Shown here: in pieces, positions 1-9,517 of the stretch
Layout: each line of letters opens with the position of its first letter
Numbering within the stretch: position 1 is the first letter of the stretch
DNA from: Paradesertivirga mongoliensis
GTDB taxonomy: Bacteria > Bacteroidota > Bacteroidia > Sphingobacteriales > Sphingobacteriaceae
NCBI RefSeq assembly: GCF_024436395.1
Contig: NZ_JAFMZO010000002.1
Coordinates: 992,001 to 1,056,000, forward strand
Direction of reading: 5' to 3'
DNA: 64,000 nucleotides
The notes under the pieces: generated by a model
Databases searched by the model: none
Told to the model about the DNA's origin: nothing
Seen by the model: only the letters and a program-made list of their open reading frames with translations
Made by a program: the position numbers and the translations under genes

Positions 1-89
1 CGACCAATAGCGATCAGAGACTGAGCTTAAGACAGGATACTGCCTAGTCAAGCTCTGATGATCTATATTTGGCATAGTTGATAAAAAAT

Positions 90-1820
90 ATGGCTAAAAA
101 TTACTTCCGTAAGAAACCTGTTTCAACTATCCTGACCGACATCCAGCAGGGATTTACCGACACTGAAAATGCCAAATCCGGTATCACTCACCTAAAAAAG
201 GTTCTGGGGGTAAGAGACCTCACTTTTATGGGAATCGCTGCTGTTATTGGCGCCGGCATCTTCTCCACTATTGGCCAGGCGGCATTTGAGGGCGGCCCCG
301 GTGTAACGATACTATTTATCCTGACCGCAATCACTTGCGGTTTCTCTGCTTTGTGCTACGCTGAATTTGCCTCAAGAATTCCTGTTTCCGGGAGCGCATA
401 CACTTATGCTTACGCCTCTTTTGGTGAGTTAATTGCCTGGATAATAGGCTGGGATCTGTTAATGGAATATGCTATCGGGAATATCGCGGTAGCCATATCA
501 TGGAGTGAATATTTCACCAACCTGTTAGAAGGGTTCAATATCCACATGCCCGCGTATCTTACCATGGACTATTTGTCGGCTATGCGGGCAAATGATAAAC
601 TTCTGCAATTAACCGCTTCCGGGAATATCACCGAAATAACAGACCATCTGAAGTATCAGGCTTATGCATGGAATAATGCTCCCGGCATAGGCGGCGTAAA
701 ATTGATCGCCGATCTGCCGGCACTTGGGATTGTTTTTCTTATCACATACCTGGTTTACATCGGCATTCGCGAAACAAAACGGGCTACCAACACTATGGTT
801 ATACTCAAGATAGCTGTAGTACTGGGAGTTATAGTAGTGGGCTTATTTTATGTAACTCCGTCCAACTGGAGCCCCTTTCTTCCAAATGAATTTTCGGGGG
901 TGATGAAAGGCGTTTCGGGGGTTTTCTTCGCCTATATCGGCTTTGATGCGATTTCTACTACTGCAGAAGAATGCAAAGACCCTCAGCGAGACTTGCCCAA
1001 AGGAATGATCTATTCGCTGATAATTTGTACGGTACTCTATATCCTGATTGCACTTGTGTTAACTGGGATGGTAAATTACAGTGAATTGCAGGTGGCAGAT
1101 CCGCTTGCATTTGTGTTTAAACGGGTTGGCTTAGACGAGATCAGCTATTTAATCTCCGTAAGTGCCGTGATTGCAACTGCCAGTGTGCTGCTTATTTTTC
1201 AAATGGGCCAGCCTCGTATTTGGATGAGTATGAGTCGTGATGGACTTTTGCCGAAAGCGTTTTCAAGAATACATCCCAAATATCAAACGCCCGGTTTTGC
1301 CACAATAGTTACCGGATTTGTTGTGGCCATACCAGCTCTCTTTATGAACCTGACAGAGGTAACAGACCTTACCAGTATCGGAACCCTTTTTGCATTTGTA
1401 TTGGTCTGCGGCGGTGTTTTGCTACTCGAAAAAGATGAGAATCGCCCGGCGGGAAAATTCAGGATACCTTATATTAATTCGAAATATATTGTTCCCGGCT
1501 TACTTATCGCAGCACTGGCTACGTTTTGGTCGCCAATTATCGGCTTGTTCGAATTTGAGGGAGGATGGCATCAGTATAAAGATACCCTACCCTATTTCTT
1601 GTTTATGATCGTGGCGCTTGTTATAGCGGTGCTAAGTTTCCGTAAAAATCTCTCGCTTATCCCCGTTTTGGGGATGTTAAGCTGCTTATATCTGATGACT
1701 GAATTGGGATACAAAAACTGGGAACGTTTTTTAATCTGGCTCGGGATAGGCCTAATAATCTATTTTACCTATAGCTATAAAAACAGCCGCCTCAATAGGA
1801 CAGATATCCCGACAAAATAA
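90..1820 (+). CDS. APC-family amino acid permease
   Basis: Inner-membrane amino-acid transporter of the APC superfamily, closest in appearance to the cationic amino acid transporter (CAT) group. The N-terminal region carries the family hallmark GIAAVIGAGIFSTIG in the first membrane helix, and roughly 12-14 hydrophobic segments follow to the C-terminus. A second conserved stretch (FFAYIGFDAISTTAEE) is the usual APC helix 6-8 region. The reading frame is open from a TTG at 78, but the ATG at 90 is the more natural start (576 aa). The gene stands alone and converges with kup. The exact substrate cannot be read from sequence. Confidence 0.9.
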   Translation: MAKNYFRKKPVSTILTDIQQGFTDTENAKSGITHLKKVLGVRDLTFMGIAAVIGAGIFSTIGQAAFEGGPGVTILFILTAITCGFSALCYAEFASRIPVSGSAYTYAYASFGELIAWIIGWDLLMEYAIGNIAVAISWSEYFTNLLEGFNIHMPAYLTMDYLSAMRANDKLLQLTASGNITEITDHLKYQAYAWNNAPGIGGVKLIADLPALGIVFLITYLVYIGIRETKRATNTMVILKIAVVLGVIVVGLFYVTPSNWSPFLPNEFSGVMKGVSGVFFAYIGFDAISTTAEECKDPQRDLPKGMIYSLIICTVLYILIALVLTGMVNYSELQVADPLAFVFKRVGLDEISYLISVSAVIATASVLLIFQMGQPRIWMSMSRDGLLPKAFSRIHPKYQTPGFATIVTGFVVAIPALFMNLTEVTDLTSIGTLFAFVLVCGGVLLLEKDENRPAGKFRIPYINSKYIVPGLLIAALATFWSPIIGLFEFEGGWHQYKDTLPYFLFMIVALVIAVLSFRKNLSLIPVLGMLSCLYLMTELGYKNWERFLIWLGIGLIIYFTYSYKNSRLNRTDIPTK

Positions 1821-1900
1821 GGCTATCCCTTTGACGACCTGACAGACAGTGCCAATCGAAGCTCACCATACCCGATACCTTGTTTCCGGTCACCCCCCTT

Positions 1901-3865
1901 TTAATTTGTTCTCTTCAACTGGATATTTTCGTTATACGACACAACCAACGGAACCTTCTCTACCGTCACAAAACTCAGATCCAGTCCAAAACCACGTTCT
2001 TCTGATAACGCCAGGTGCTTAAGAACAAAATAATAATCCATAATTAAGCGCTCTTTAAAAGTTAAACGATTGGCTTTAGACAATACCTTTTCGAGCACAA
2101 CAAAGCGAAAATCGCCTACTATCTGGCGTTTATTCAACGAGTCATAACGGCTTGTTATATCTACCTCGCCTTTTTTAACGAGCTCTTCTACCACAAGTCT
2201 GAATAAGATATTGATTCGCTGCTCAATCCGGAAACCCAGCTTAAAGTCAATTCTGATCAGCTTACCCGGAACAAGAAACTCAACTTTATATTCTAAAGTA
2301 TGTGGCTCATCGGTAACATCAACATGCACCAACCAGTATACATCCGCCCGTTTAGGTTGCTTCTGCAATATGGAATAGATAATTTTCGACTCTAGCTCAG
2401 AACTGAAATTAGCGCTGGTTAAATAAACCAGTTGAGAAGCATATTTTGGAACTGTGGAATCTTCACTCAATTCCTGTAAAATGGGGAAGTAGTCCTCTAT
2501 CTCTACAAATTTCACATACCGGTTCTTGATTTTTCTGGCCGATGACCAGCCGTACATCACAGAGAAGAAAAGAATAGAAAGCAGTAAGGTAAACCAGCCA
2601 CCATGCATGAATTTTGACAAGTTAGATACCAGAAACATTAACTCCAGCAATCCATACACAGAGGCAAAAATAACAATGAGATAAGTTGGAAATCGCTTTC
2701 GCGATAAATACACACTCATCAATATAGTGGTCATCATAAAGGTCAGAGTAATGGCCAAGCCGTATGCCCCTTCCATATTTGCCGACTCTTCAAATATTAA
2801 AATCACTACAACACAACCAACCCAGAGCAGCCAGTTAATAGAGGGTACATATAACTGCCCCTTCTGATTAGAAGGATAATTGATCTTAACCTTCGGCCAC
2901 AAATTTAACCGGACAGCCTCTGAGATTAGTGTAAATGACCCGGAAATCATCGCTTGTGAGGCAACTATAGCTGCCGCCGTCGCGATAGCAATCCCGATAA
3001 TAAGGAACCATTCCGGCATAAGCTGATAGAAAGGATTCAGTCCTTTTTCAAGAACATCACCCTGGTGTTGCCATAACCAAACGCCTTGTCCGAAATAGTT
3101 TAGAAGAAGACAACTTTTTACATAGATCCAGCTTACTCTGATATTGGAGCGGCCACAATGACCCAGATCTGAATATAACGCTTCCGCTCCTGTAGTACAC
3201 AGAAATACCGCAGCGATAATATAAAGAGCACCAAACTCGCCCTCTTGAAAATTGATCGTATTTGCGATGATCTTGTATGCGTAATAAGGGTTAATCGCCT
3301 TAAAAATCTCAGGAAAATAAATCACATAACTAATGCCGAGAACAGCCATCATGGTAAACCATACAAACATAAGCGGACCGAACGCCCGGCCGATCAGCGA
3401 GGTTCCGAACTGCTGTATGATAAAAAGACAAGATATGATTGCAATGACAATCGGAATAGTTTGAAGCTCGCTATTGTATATTCTTAATCCTTCAATTGCT
3501 GCAGAAACAGTAATCGGAGGAGTGATCATGCCATCGGCCAGTAAAGAGGCTCCGCCTATCATCGCGGGAATTACAAGCCATTTAGCCTTTCTTTTAACCA
3601 GGGATAACAATGAGAAAATCCCACCTTCACCTTTGTTATCTGCTCTGAGGGTTATAAGGACATACTTTATGGTAGTTTGTAAACTGAGCGTCCAGAAAAT
3701 ACAAGACAGTCCGCCCAAAATAACATCGGCTCTTATTTCGTTTCCTTCACCAATAATTGCTTTGAAAACATATAACGGGGAGGTTCCAATGTCGCCGTAA
3801 ATGATACCCAAACTAACCAGCAAGCCTGCTGCGGATAGCTTATGTAGGTCTTTATGATTTGCCAC
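1901..3865 (-). CDS. kup: Kup-type potassium uptake permease
   Basis: Proton-coupled K+ uptake protein of the KUP/HAK family, located in the inner membrane. The family motif GDIGTSPLY is at residues 24-32, followed by about 12 hydrophobic segments to about residue 440 and a soluble C-terminal domain of about 200 residues, as in other Kup proteins (654 aa is the usual size). The start is a GTG at 3865; no ATG suits the conserved N-terminus. A perfect Bacteroidota-type promoter lies just upstream, giving a short leader of roughly 15 nt. It is monocistronic and converges with the permease at 1820, with only 80 bp between the stops and no clear hairpin there. Confidence 0.95.
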   Translation of the reverse strand: MANHKDLHKLSAAGLLVSLGIIYGDIGTSPLYVFKAIIGEGNEIRADVILGGLSCIFWTLSLQTTIKYVLITLRADNKGEGGIFSLLSLVKRKAKWLVIPAMIGGASLLADGMITPPITVSAAIEGLRIYNSELQTIPIVIAIISCLFIIQQFGTSLIGRAFGPLMFVWFTMMAVLGISYVIYFPEIFKAINPYYAYKIIANTINFQEGEFGALYIIAAVFLCTTGAEALYSDLGHCGRSNIRVSWIYVKSCLLLNYFGQGVWLWQHQGDVLEKGLNPFYQLMPEWFLIIGIAIATAAAIVASQAMISGSFTLISEAVRLNLWPKVKINYPSNQKGQLYVPSINWLLWVGCVVVILIFEESANMEGAYGLAITLTFMMTTILMSVYLSRKRFPTYLIVIFASVYGLLELMFLVSNLSKFMHGGWFTLLLSILFFSVMYGWSSARKIKNRYVKFVEIEDYFPILQELSEDSTVPKYASQLVYLTSANFSSELESKIIYSILQKQPKRADVYWLVHVDVTDEPHTLEYKVEFLVPGKLIRIDFKLGFRIEQRINILFRLVVEELVKKGEVDITSRYDSLNKRQIVGDFRFVVLEKVLSKANRLTFKERLIMDYYFVLKHLALSEERGFGLDLSFVTVEKVPLVVSYNENIQLKRTN

Positions 3866-3886
3866 CTATCTTTTTCTAAATGTGCA

Positions 3887-3917
3887 CAAATGTACATTAT
3901 GACCAAGAATAAACAAA
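3887..3917 (-). promoter_or_regulatory. Bacteroidota sigma-A-type promoter of kup
   Basis: Read on the minus strand, TTTG (3917-3914) is followed by exactly 19 nt and then TACATTTG (3894-3887). This matches the known Bacteroidetes consensus TTTG-N19-TAnnTTTG. Transcription should start near 3880, about 15 nt before the GTG of kup. Confidence 0.7.
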
Positions 3918-4051
3918 GGTGTTTTTGCCTTGCCTTCAATACACTCGCTGGTATGTTATTTGATGTTAAAAAGTGTTAAATTGATTTATAATTGAACGCC
4001 TAACAAGGTTTATAAATATTTTATCTTTAGATTTGTATCAATAGTTACTGA

Positions 4052-4591
4052 ATGAAAAAATTTTACTCGCTTGTCATCTTATTTAGCTTCCTATTAATGT
4101 CGGCCCACGCGGCTTTCGTTAGCAGGACTACCTTATTGATGCGAGTTGATGGAATTACAGACTCGGCAAAAAAATCGAGAACCATTTCGAAGATAACTGA
4201 TACCCGTCCAGGTAAACCGTCGGAAATTAAATCGGTTAAACTAAACATTATACCGTTTAAGCCCACTATCAGAACTATTCCAGCAAGTTCTTCACAAATT
4301 GCTAAGAATGCGAGCAGCACGGATAGCAAAATTTTAAGCAACGTAAAAATTTATCCAAATCCCGTGGCCGACCATCTGAACCTTTCTTACTTTGTAAATA
4401 AAGATTCAAATGTTATTATTAAGATAATGGACATTCTGGGGAATGAAGTAACCACGCTTTTGTCTCAACGCCTGGCCGCAGGAGAACAAATAAATTCTTT
4501 TCCAATCTCGTCAAGCCTGAACAGCGGCTATTACTTTGTACGGATTATCGTTGGTGGCGAAACCATCGTGAAGAGAATCTCAGTTCTGTAA
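4052..4591 (+). CDS. Small T9SS type A sorting-domain protein
   Basis: Secreted protein of 179 aa with an N-terminal signal peptide (MKKFYSLVILFSFLLMSAHA), a short variable middle rich in Ser/Lys/Ile, and a C-terminal Por-secretion sorting domain of about 80 residues. The domain begins at the typical KIYPNPV motif and ends GGETIVKRISVL, with the usual GxYxVxxxxGG pattern. Such domains direct cargo through the type IX secretion system to the cell surface. Almost no passenger domain is present, so this may be a surface or adhesin-like remnant. Function of the passenger is unknown. Confidence 0.85.
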   Translation: MKKFYSLVILFSFLLMSAHAAFVSRTTLLMRVDGITDSAKKSRTISKITDTRPGKPSEIKSVKLNIIPFKPTIRTIPASSSQIAKNASSTDSKILSNVKIYPNPVADHLNLSYFVNKDSNVIIKIMDILGNEVTTLLSQRLAAGEQINSFPISSSLNSGYYFVRIIVGGETIVKRISVL

Positions 4592-4623
4592 AAAATCAGC
4601 TTTTTTAATAATATCTTCGCAGC

Positions 4624-5235
4624 ATGAAGATTATTGCTGTGGGGCGTAACTATGCAGAGCACGCCAAAGAACTAAACAATCCGGTTCCTGAAAACCCCGT
4701 CATCTTTATGAAACCCGACACGGCCGTTCTAAAAGATAATAAGCCATTTTATCATCCCGACTTTTCCCAGGACATTCACCATGAAATAGAAATTGTACTC
4801 AAGATCTCGAAAGAGGGGAAACACATTGCCTCTCGTTTTGCAGGAAATTACTTTGAAGACATTGGCCTGGGAGTGGATTTCACGGCCCGCGATATCCAAA
4901 AGAATCATAAAGAAAAAGGCTTACCCTGGGAACTTGCAAAAGCTTTTGATAATTCCGCGCCGATCAGCCGCTTTATACCCAAAAATTCCTTCGAATCTAT
5001 ATATAATATAAATTTCAGACTCGATATTAACGGAACAACCGCACAGCAGGGAAACACAAAACAGCTTCTTTTTTCGTTTGAAGATTTAATTGCTTTCATT
5101 TCTCAATACATCACCTTAAAAAAGGGAGATCTGATCTTCACAGGTACGCCTGCAGGAGTAGGAAAGATTGCAATTGGAGATAAACTAACAGGTTATATTG
5201 AAAACGAAAAACTACTCGATTTTGAGATTAAATAA
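4624..5235 (+). CDS. Fumarylacetoacetate hydrolase (FAH) family protein
   Basis: Compact 203-aa FAH-fold enzyme, the size of acylpyruvase/oxaloacetate tautomerase-like members. Family signs are IIAVGRNYAEHAKE at the start, the metal-ligand region HHEIEIVLKI (E-x-E), a later D in DFTARDIQ, and the C-terminal GDLIFTGTPAGVG. These enzymes act on C-C bonds of acylpyruvates or on oxaloacetate in the cytoplasm using Mg2+/Mn2+. The exact substrate is unknown. The ATG at 4624 is preceded by TATCTTCG, which resembles a Bacteroidota -7 element. The 3' end overlaps the start of the downstream M23 peptidase gene. Confidence 0.88.
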   Translation: MKIIAVGRNYAEHAKELNNPVPENPVIFMKPDTAVLKDNKPFYHPDFSQDIHHEIEIVLKISKEGKHIASRFAGNYFEDIGLGVDFTARDIQKNHKEKGLPWELAKAFDNSAPISRFIPKNSFESIYNINFRLDINGTTAQQGNTKQLLFSFEDLIAFISQYITLKKGDLIFTGTPAGVGKIAIGDKLTGYIENEKLLDFEIK

Positions 5236-6946
5236 CAAATACATTCTACTCCTCGCCTTAAGTCTTTTTTATTCAAGTCAAATCCTTTCACAGGAAGTCA
5301 TTAAAAGCAGAGAATATCCTCGTGATTTCAGACCACCGCTAGACCTCGCGCCCTCGCTAGCCGGATCGTTTGGAGAGATCAGATCAAATCATTTCCATTC
5401 CGGACTAGATTACAGAACGAATCAGCGTGAAGGTTATCCGGTTTACGCTGTTGCTGACGGATATATCTCGAGACTGAGGGTTCAGATTGGAGGTTTTGGA
5501 AATGCAGTTTACATTAATCATCCTAACGGATACACTTCCGTGTATGCGCATTTGCAACGCTTTAACAATCGCATCGCACTTACCATTAAGGATTTTCAAT
5601 ATCGCAAAGAGTCATACGATGTTGACTTCCCGCTTATCCCTATCGAAATTCCCGTAAAAAAGGGCGATATCATCGCATGGTCTGGCAACACAGGAAGCTC
5701 TGGCGGACCTCATCTGCATTTTGAACTAAGAGATACTAAAACCGAAGAAACAATTAATCCGCAGCTGTTCGGCATCGATATCCCTGATAAGGTAAAGCCA
5801 GTTATCTCGGGGCTGTACATGTATCGTTTGAACGGACAACCTTTTTCTGAAAAGACGCCAAGCCAATATTTTCAGGTGAGTGGCTCGAATGGGAATTACC
5901 AGCTCAATCAATCTCCTGTCATAAACTTCGACAACGAAGTGGGCTTTGGAATCGTTACACACGACCAGCAACGCGCAGGCGGAAATAAAAACGGCGTTTA
6001 TTCTATTGAACTTTTTTTAGACGGTACAAGGATTTACACATCGGCACTCGAGCGCTTTGCCTTCGAAAACAGCAGAGCAATCAATTCTCATATTGATTAT
6101 CCCGCACTTATCTCTTCGGGCCGAACTATTCAGAAAAGCTTTATAGAACCGGGCAATCCGCTTAGAATCTATCCGGAAGCCATAAACAGAGGCTTAGTAA
6201 ACTTGAACGACGACTCTGTTCATCAGATGCGATACATCATTAAAGATGTGATCGGCAATACCAGCATGTTAAACTTCAGAATAAAAAGAAATCCGAAGGC
6301 AACTCTTTCTACACCCGAAACCAATGGCATGCAATGGTTTAAGCACGCCGATTCGAGCAGGTATTCTACTGATAAAATACATATCGCCATCCCCGCCGGG
6401 GTGTTATACAGCGACATTAATTTCAAATATTCTTCTGCTGCCCGTCCGCAAAATGGATATTCGGCGGTACACCATATTCATACCCGTTCAATTCCAGTAC
6501 ATAAAAATTATCACCTCTGGATTAAACCAGATGCGAATCTGCCGGAAGAGCTTAAAGACAAAGCTGTTGTGGTTGATACCCGCGGTGCTTATCACGGGGG
6601 CGTTTACGAAAATGGGTTTATAAGGGCCAGCCCCAGAACCTTTGGAAGCTTTTACATCCGGATAGACAATGTTGAGCCTGTGATCCGACCGGTAAATATA
6701 TCAGATGGCAAATCGATGGCGGGCATCTCGAAGATAATCCTGAAACTCTCGGATAATTTGTCTGGAATCCGTTCCTTCAGGGGCACGATCGACGGGCAGT
6801 GGGTCTTATTTGAATACGATTCGAAAACATCCACTTTATGGCATACATTTGAAGAAAGCTTAAGCGCTGGTAAACACCTGCTTCAGTTTACTGCTACCGA
6901 CATGAAAATGAATATTAGAACGTATAACGTAACTTTTTACAGATAG
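5198..6946 (+). CDS. Exported M23 family metallopeptidase
   Basis: Zinc peptidase of the LytM/lysostaphin type (M23), 582 aa, with an N-terminal signal segment. Catalytic residues are visible: H67 and D71 (HSGLD), H118, and H172/H174 (PHLHFEL). The M23 domain covers about residues 50-195; the rest (about 200-582) is a beta-rich region without a recognised domain and ends in an Ig-like stretch. It probably cuts peptidoglycan cross-links in the periplasm. No ATG is available: TTG at 5198 or TTG at 5222 could start it, the latter giving a shorter signal peptide. Either choice overlaps the FAH gene, which indicates translational coupling. Confidence 0.88.
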   Translation: MKTKNYSILRLNNKYILLLALSLFYSSQILSQEVIKSREYPRDFRPPLDLAPSLAGSFGEIRSNHFHSGLDYRTNQREGYPVYAVADGYISRLRVQIGGFGNAVYINHPNGYTSVYAHLQRFNNRIALTIKDFQYRKESYDVDFPLIPIEIPVKKGDIIAWSGNTGSSGGPHLHFELRDTKTEETINPQLFGIDIPDKVKPVISGLYMYRLNGQPFSEKTPSQYFQVSGSNGNYQLNQSPVINFDNEVGFGIVTHDQQRAGGNKNGVYSIELFLDGTRIYTSALERFAFENSRAINSHIDYPALISSGRTIQKSFIEPGNPLRIYPEAINRGLVNLNDDSVHQMRYIIKDVIGNTSMLNFRIKRNPKATLSTPETNGMQWFKHADSSRYSTDKIHIAIPAGVLYSDINFKYSSAARPQNGYSAVHHIHTRSIPVHKNYHLWIKPDANLPEELKDKAVVVDTRGAYHGGVYENGFIRASPRTFGSFYIRIDNVEPVIRPVNISDGKSMAGISKIILKLSDNLSGIRSFRGTIDGQWVLFEYDSKTSTLWHTFEESLSAGKHLLQFTATDMKMNIRTYNVTFYR

Positions 6947-6950
6947 AATT

Positions 6951-7415
6951 ATGTCAGAATTAAAAGAGGGAGATGTAGCCCCAAAGTTCACTGCTAAAGA
7001 TCAAAACGGGAAAACTGTTTCTTTGGAAGATTTCACCGGTAAGGATGTGATATTATATTTTTATCCTAAGGATGATACCCCTGGATGCACAGCGGAAGCT
7101 TGTAACTTTCGCGACAACTACCAGTCTCTGCAGCAACAGGGATTTACGGTAATTGGGGTGAGTACAGATGATGAGCATTCGCACCAGAAGTTTGCCAATA
7201 AGTATCAGCTGCCATTTACTTTAATCTCCGATACAGACAAAAATATCGTGGAAGCTTACGGAGTTTGGATCGAAAAGAACATGTACGGGAAAAAATATAT
7301 GGGAACCGCCAGAAAAACCTTTATTATCGATAAAAACGGTATAATCAAAAAGATCATCGACAAAGTGGATACTGCTGCATCATCGCAGCAAGTTTTAGAT
7401 CTCTTGGCGAAGTAA
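6951..7415 (+). CDS. bcp: Thioredoxin-dependent thiol peroxidase (Bcp/PrxQ)
   Basis: Peroxiredoxin of the BCP/PrxQ class, 154 aa, which reduces hydroperoxides using thioredoxin in the cytoplasm. The peroxidatic cysteine C46 lies in the motif YFYPKDDTPGCTAEAC, with resolving C51 five residues later, the classic Bcp arrangement. The start is an ATG 4 nt after the M23 gene stop, so FAH, M23 and bcp are likely one operon. A strong hairpin follows the gene. Confidence 0.96.
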   Translation: MSELKEGDVAPKFTAKDQNGKTVSLEDFTGKDVILYFYPKDDTPGCTAEACNFRDNYQSLQQQGFTVIGVSTDDEHSHQKFANKYQLPFTLISDTDKNIVEAYGVWIEKNMYGKKYMGTARKTFIIDKNGIIKKIIDKVDTAASSQQVLDLLAK

Positions 7416-7423
7416 GTTATCTC

Positions 7424-7464
7424 AAGACGTTTCGACGATCAGGTATTATCTGTCGAAACGTCTT
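7424..7464 (+). terminator. Hairpin after bcp
   Basis: Perfect 13-bp inverted repeat AAGACGTTTCGAC (7424-7436) / GTCGAAACGTCTT (7452-7464) with a 15-nt loop, 9 nt after the bcp stop. The T-run is short, so termination strength is uncertain. It sits between convergent genes and could serve both strands. Confidence 0.65.
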
Positions 7465-7517
7465 TGTCCCGAATACCCTTGCGAAAAATCCAGATTTGCT
7501 ACAATCTGCAAGAAGCC

Positions 7518-9512
7518 TTATTTTCTTTTGAAAGGTGCGGAGGATGTAGTTATACTGGCAACCGGATTAATTTTCACTACTTTAAACTCGGTTCTTCTGT
7601 TCAGCTGATGATCTCTGACAGAACATTTTACTCCGTCGCGACAACGATTCAATAATTCTGTCTCTCCCAAACCAACTGCCGACAGTCTGGAAGATGCAAC
7701 GCCCTGCTTTACGAGGTAATTCACCGCAGACTGGGCGCGCTTTTGTGACAACCATTTGTTGTAAACAGCTTTTCCACGCGAGTCTGTATGTGAGCGTAAC
7801 TCGATATTTATATTGGGCATATTGTCCATAAATGAAACCACTTTATTCAGTTCGACCGTTGCGTCTGGCCGGATATTCCATTTGTTAAAATTGTAATAAA
7901 TATTCTGAAGCTTAACCATGTAGGTATCTTTAGAACGCTCGAGTTCAAACTTTACGTTAAATACAGTAGACTCTTTCAAACCCAATGTGGATATACTTCC
8001 CTCTTGCTTTGAGTAATACTGAGCCTGATTTCCTGTAATAACGTATTCGGCTTCCGGAGATAAGTCAAAATGAAATTTACCCTGAATATCAGAGAAGGTG
8101 CTTTGCTGCTGACCAGTCGTTTTATTCAATAAAATAACTTCCACATTGCTCAACACCGTGCCAGTTGATTTGTCGCTCACTTCTCCGTCTACAGCGAAGA
8201 ATAAAGCCGCGACGGGTTTCTCCTGAGGCACAATCTGGAATTTGTAAATATCATCCAACCCTAAGCCACCCGGCCTGTTAGACGACAGGTACCCATTTAA
8301 TTCGTCGGTAAAATTAATTCCAAAATCATCATTTGGAGAGTTGATAGGCGCCTTTAGGTTTTCTGCCAGCTCAAATTCGTTGTAGGCTCCCTTTGAAGTA
8401 AAAATGTCCAATCCGCCCATGCCAACGTGCCCCTTTGATGAGAAGTAAAGTCTTCCATCCTGGCGAACAACAGGGAAAACATCATCCTCTGAGCTGTTGA
8501 TATTTGATCCGCAGTTCACTGGTGATCCCCAAGATCCGTCTGCCTGGCGCTGTGCCGCATAAATATCCATTCCTCCGCGCCCTCCCGGCATATCTGAAGC
8601 GAAATAGAGTATGGCTCCGTTTGGAGATAGAGCCGGATGCTGAATTGAGAAGCTCTCGTTATTTAAAGAAATAGGAACCGGTACCGACCAATTAGCGCCG
8701 CTTTTACGTGAAGTATAAATCTTTTTGGTAATGAAAGCCGCTTTCTTCTTTTTTCCTTTAGGACTTTCGGTTAAGGTAAAATAAACTGTGTCGCCTGATG
8801 AAGTAAAAATTGCAGGTCCAGTGTGAAACTCCTGATTCAATACCGGCATCAAAGTAGCCTTGAAGGTGTCTCCCTGTTTAGTTGCCTGATACATTTTCAG
8901 ATATGGATTTCCAGTCCAACCGTATACGGGCGCCTTCTTTTTATCGTCTGTGCTTTGAACAAACCATCTGTCGGACGTAAAGACCAAGTCATCCTTGAAT
9001 TTAACAGGCGAAAATTCAGAATTTTCGCTATTCAGAGTTTTAACGTTTTCAATACGAACATTAGGATCCGGGTTTTCGGCCCACATCCTCCCCACTTCGG
9101 TAGTATTTGCTAAACGAGTGGCCTCTTCAAGTTTATCCGGCTGCTTCTGACCCCACAAAATATAGTTCTTTTTGGCTTCTTCGAATTTGCCATTTTGCTT
9201 CAGGGCGTCAGCGTAATATTTATAGTTAATCGGGTTAGCTCCCGGAAAGGTTAAAACTTTGGCGTATGCGGTTTCGGCTCCTTTACTGTCATTGATAAAT
9301 CGATAGCAGTTTGCAAGCTTCTGAGCCACTTCCAGGCTGGGCTTTTTTTGCATTATTTTCTGATAAATATTGAGCGCAAGCTTATAATCGTATGTTTCAT
9401 AATACTTATTTGCCTGCTTAATATTATCAGAGAAGATATTTCTGGGAGAGAAATAAAGGATAGTGCAAACTAAAGACGCCAGTAAAAGCTTTTTGTGTTT
9501 CATCCAGAGCAT
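7518..9512 (-). CDS. PorE-like OmpA-family outer membrane protein (TPR, PD40, OmpA)
   Basis: 664-aa exported protein with the order signal peptide, TPR-like repeats (about 30-150), a beta-propeller of PD40/WD40-like repeats such as LSPNGAILYFASDMPGGRGGMDIY (about 170-430), a carboxypeptidase-regulatory-like beta domain (about 450-530), and a C-terminal OmpA peptidoglycan-binding domain (NIELRSHTDSRG, LSQKRAQSAVNYLV). This is the domain order known for PorE of the T9SS and for its paralogues. It follows the porP/sprF gene by 5 nt and is the last gene of the four-gene operon. It probably anchors the PorP partner to peptidoglycan. It may be a paralogue devoted to this surface operon rather than the core T9SS PorE. 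Confidence 0.88.
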   Translation of the reverse strand: MLWMKHKKLLLASLVCTILYFSPRNIFSDNIKQANKYYETYDYKLALNIYQKIMQKKPSLEVAQKLANCYRFINDSKGAETAYAKVLTFPGANPINYKYYADALKQNGKFEEAKKNYILWGQKQPDKLEEATRLANTTEVGRMWAENPDPNVRIENVKTLNSENSEFSPVKFKDDLVFTSDRWFVQSTDDKKKAPVYGWTGNPYLKMYQATKQGDTFKATLMPVLNQEFHTGPAIFTSSGDTVYFTLTESPKGKKKKAAFITKKIYTSRKSGANWSVPVPISLNNESFSIQHPALSPNGAILYFASDMPGGRGGMDIYAAQRQADGSWGSPVNCGSNINSSEDDVFPVVRQDGRLYFSSKGHVGMGGLDIFTSKGAYNEFELAENLKAPINSPNDDFGINFTDELNGYLSSNRPGGLGLDDIYKFQIVPQEKPVAALFFAVDGEVSDKSTGTVLSNVEVILLNKTTGQQQSTFSDIQGKFHFDLSPEAEYVITGNQAQYYSKQEGSISTLGLKESTVFNVKFELERSKDTYMVKLQNIYYNFNKWNIRPDATVELNKVVSFMDNMPNINIELRSHTDSRGKAVYNKWLSQKRAQSAVNYLVKQGVASSRLSAVGLGETELLNRCRDGVKCSVRDHQLNRRTEFKVVKINPVASITTSSAPFKRK

Positions 9513-9517
9513 TAAAA

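Noticed and set aside
3474-3800. Plus-strand 108-codon frame within kup
   Set aside because: Antisense shadow of the well-conserved Kup N-terminal region.
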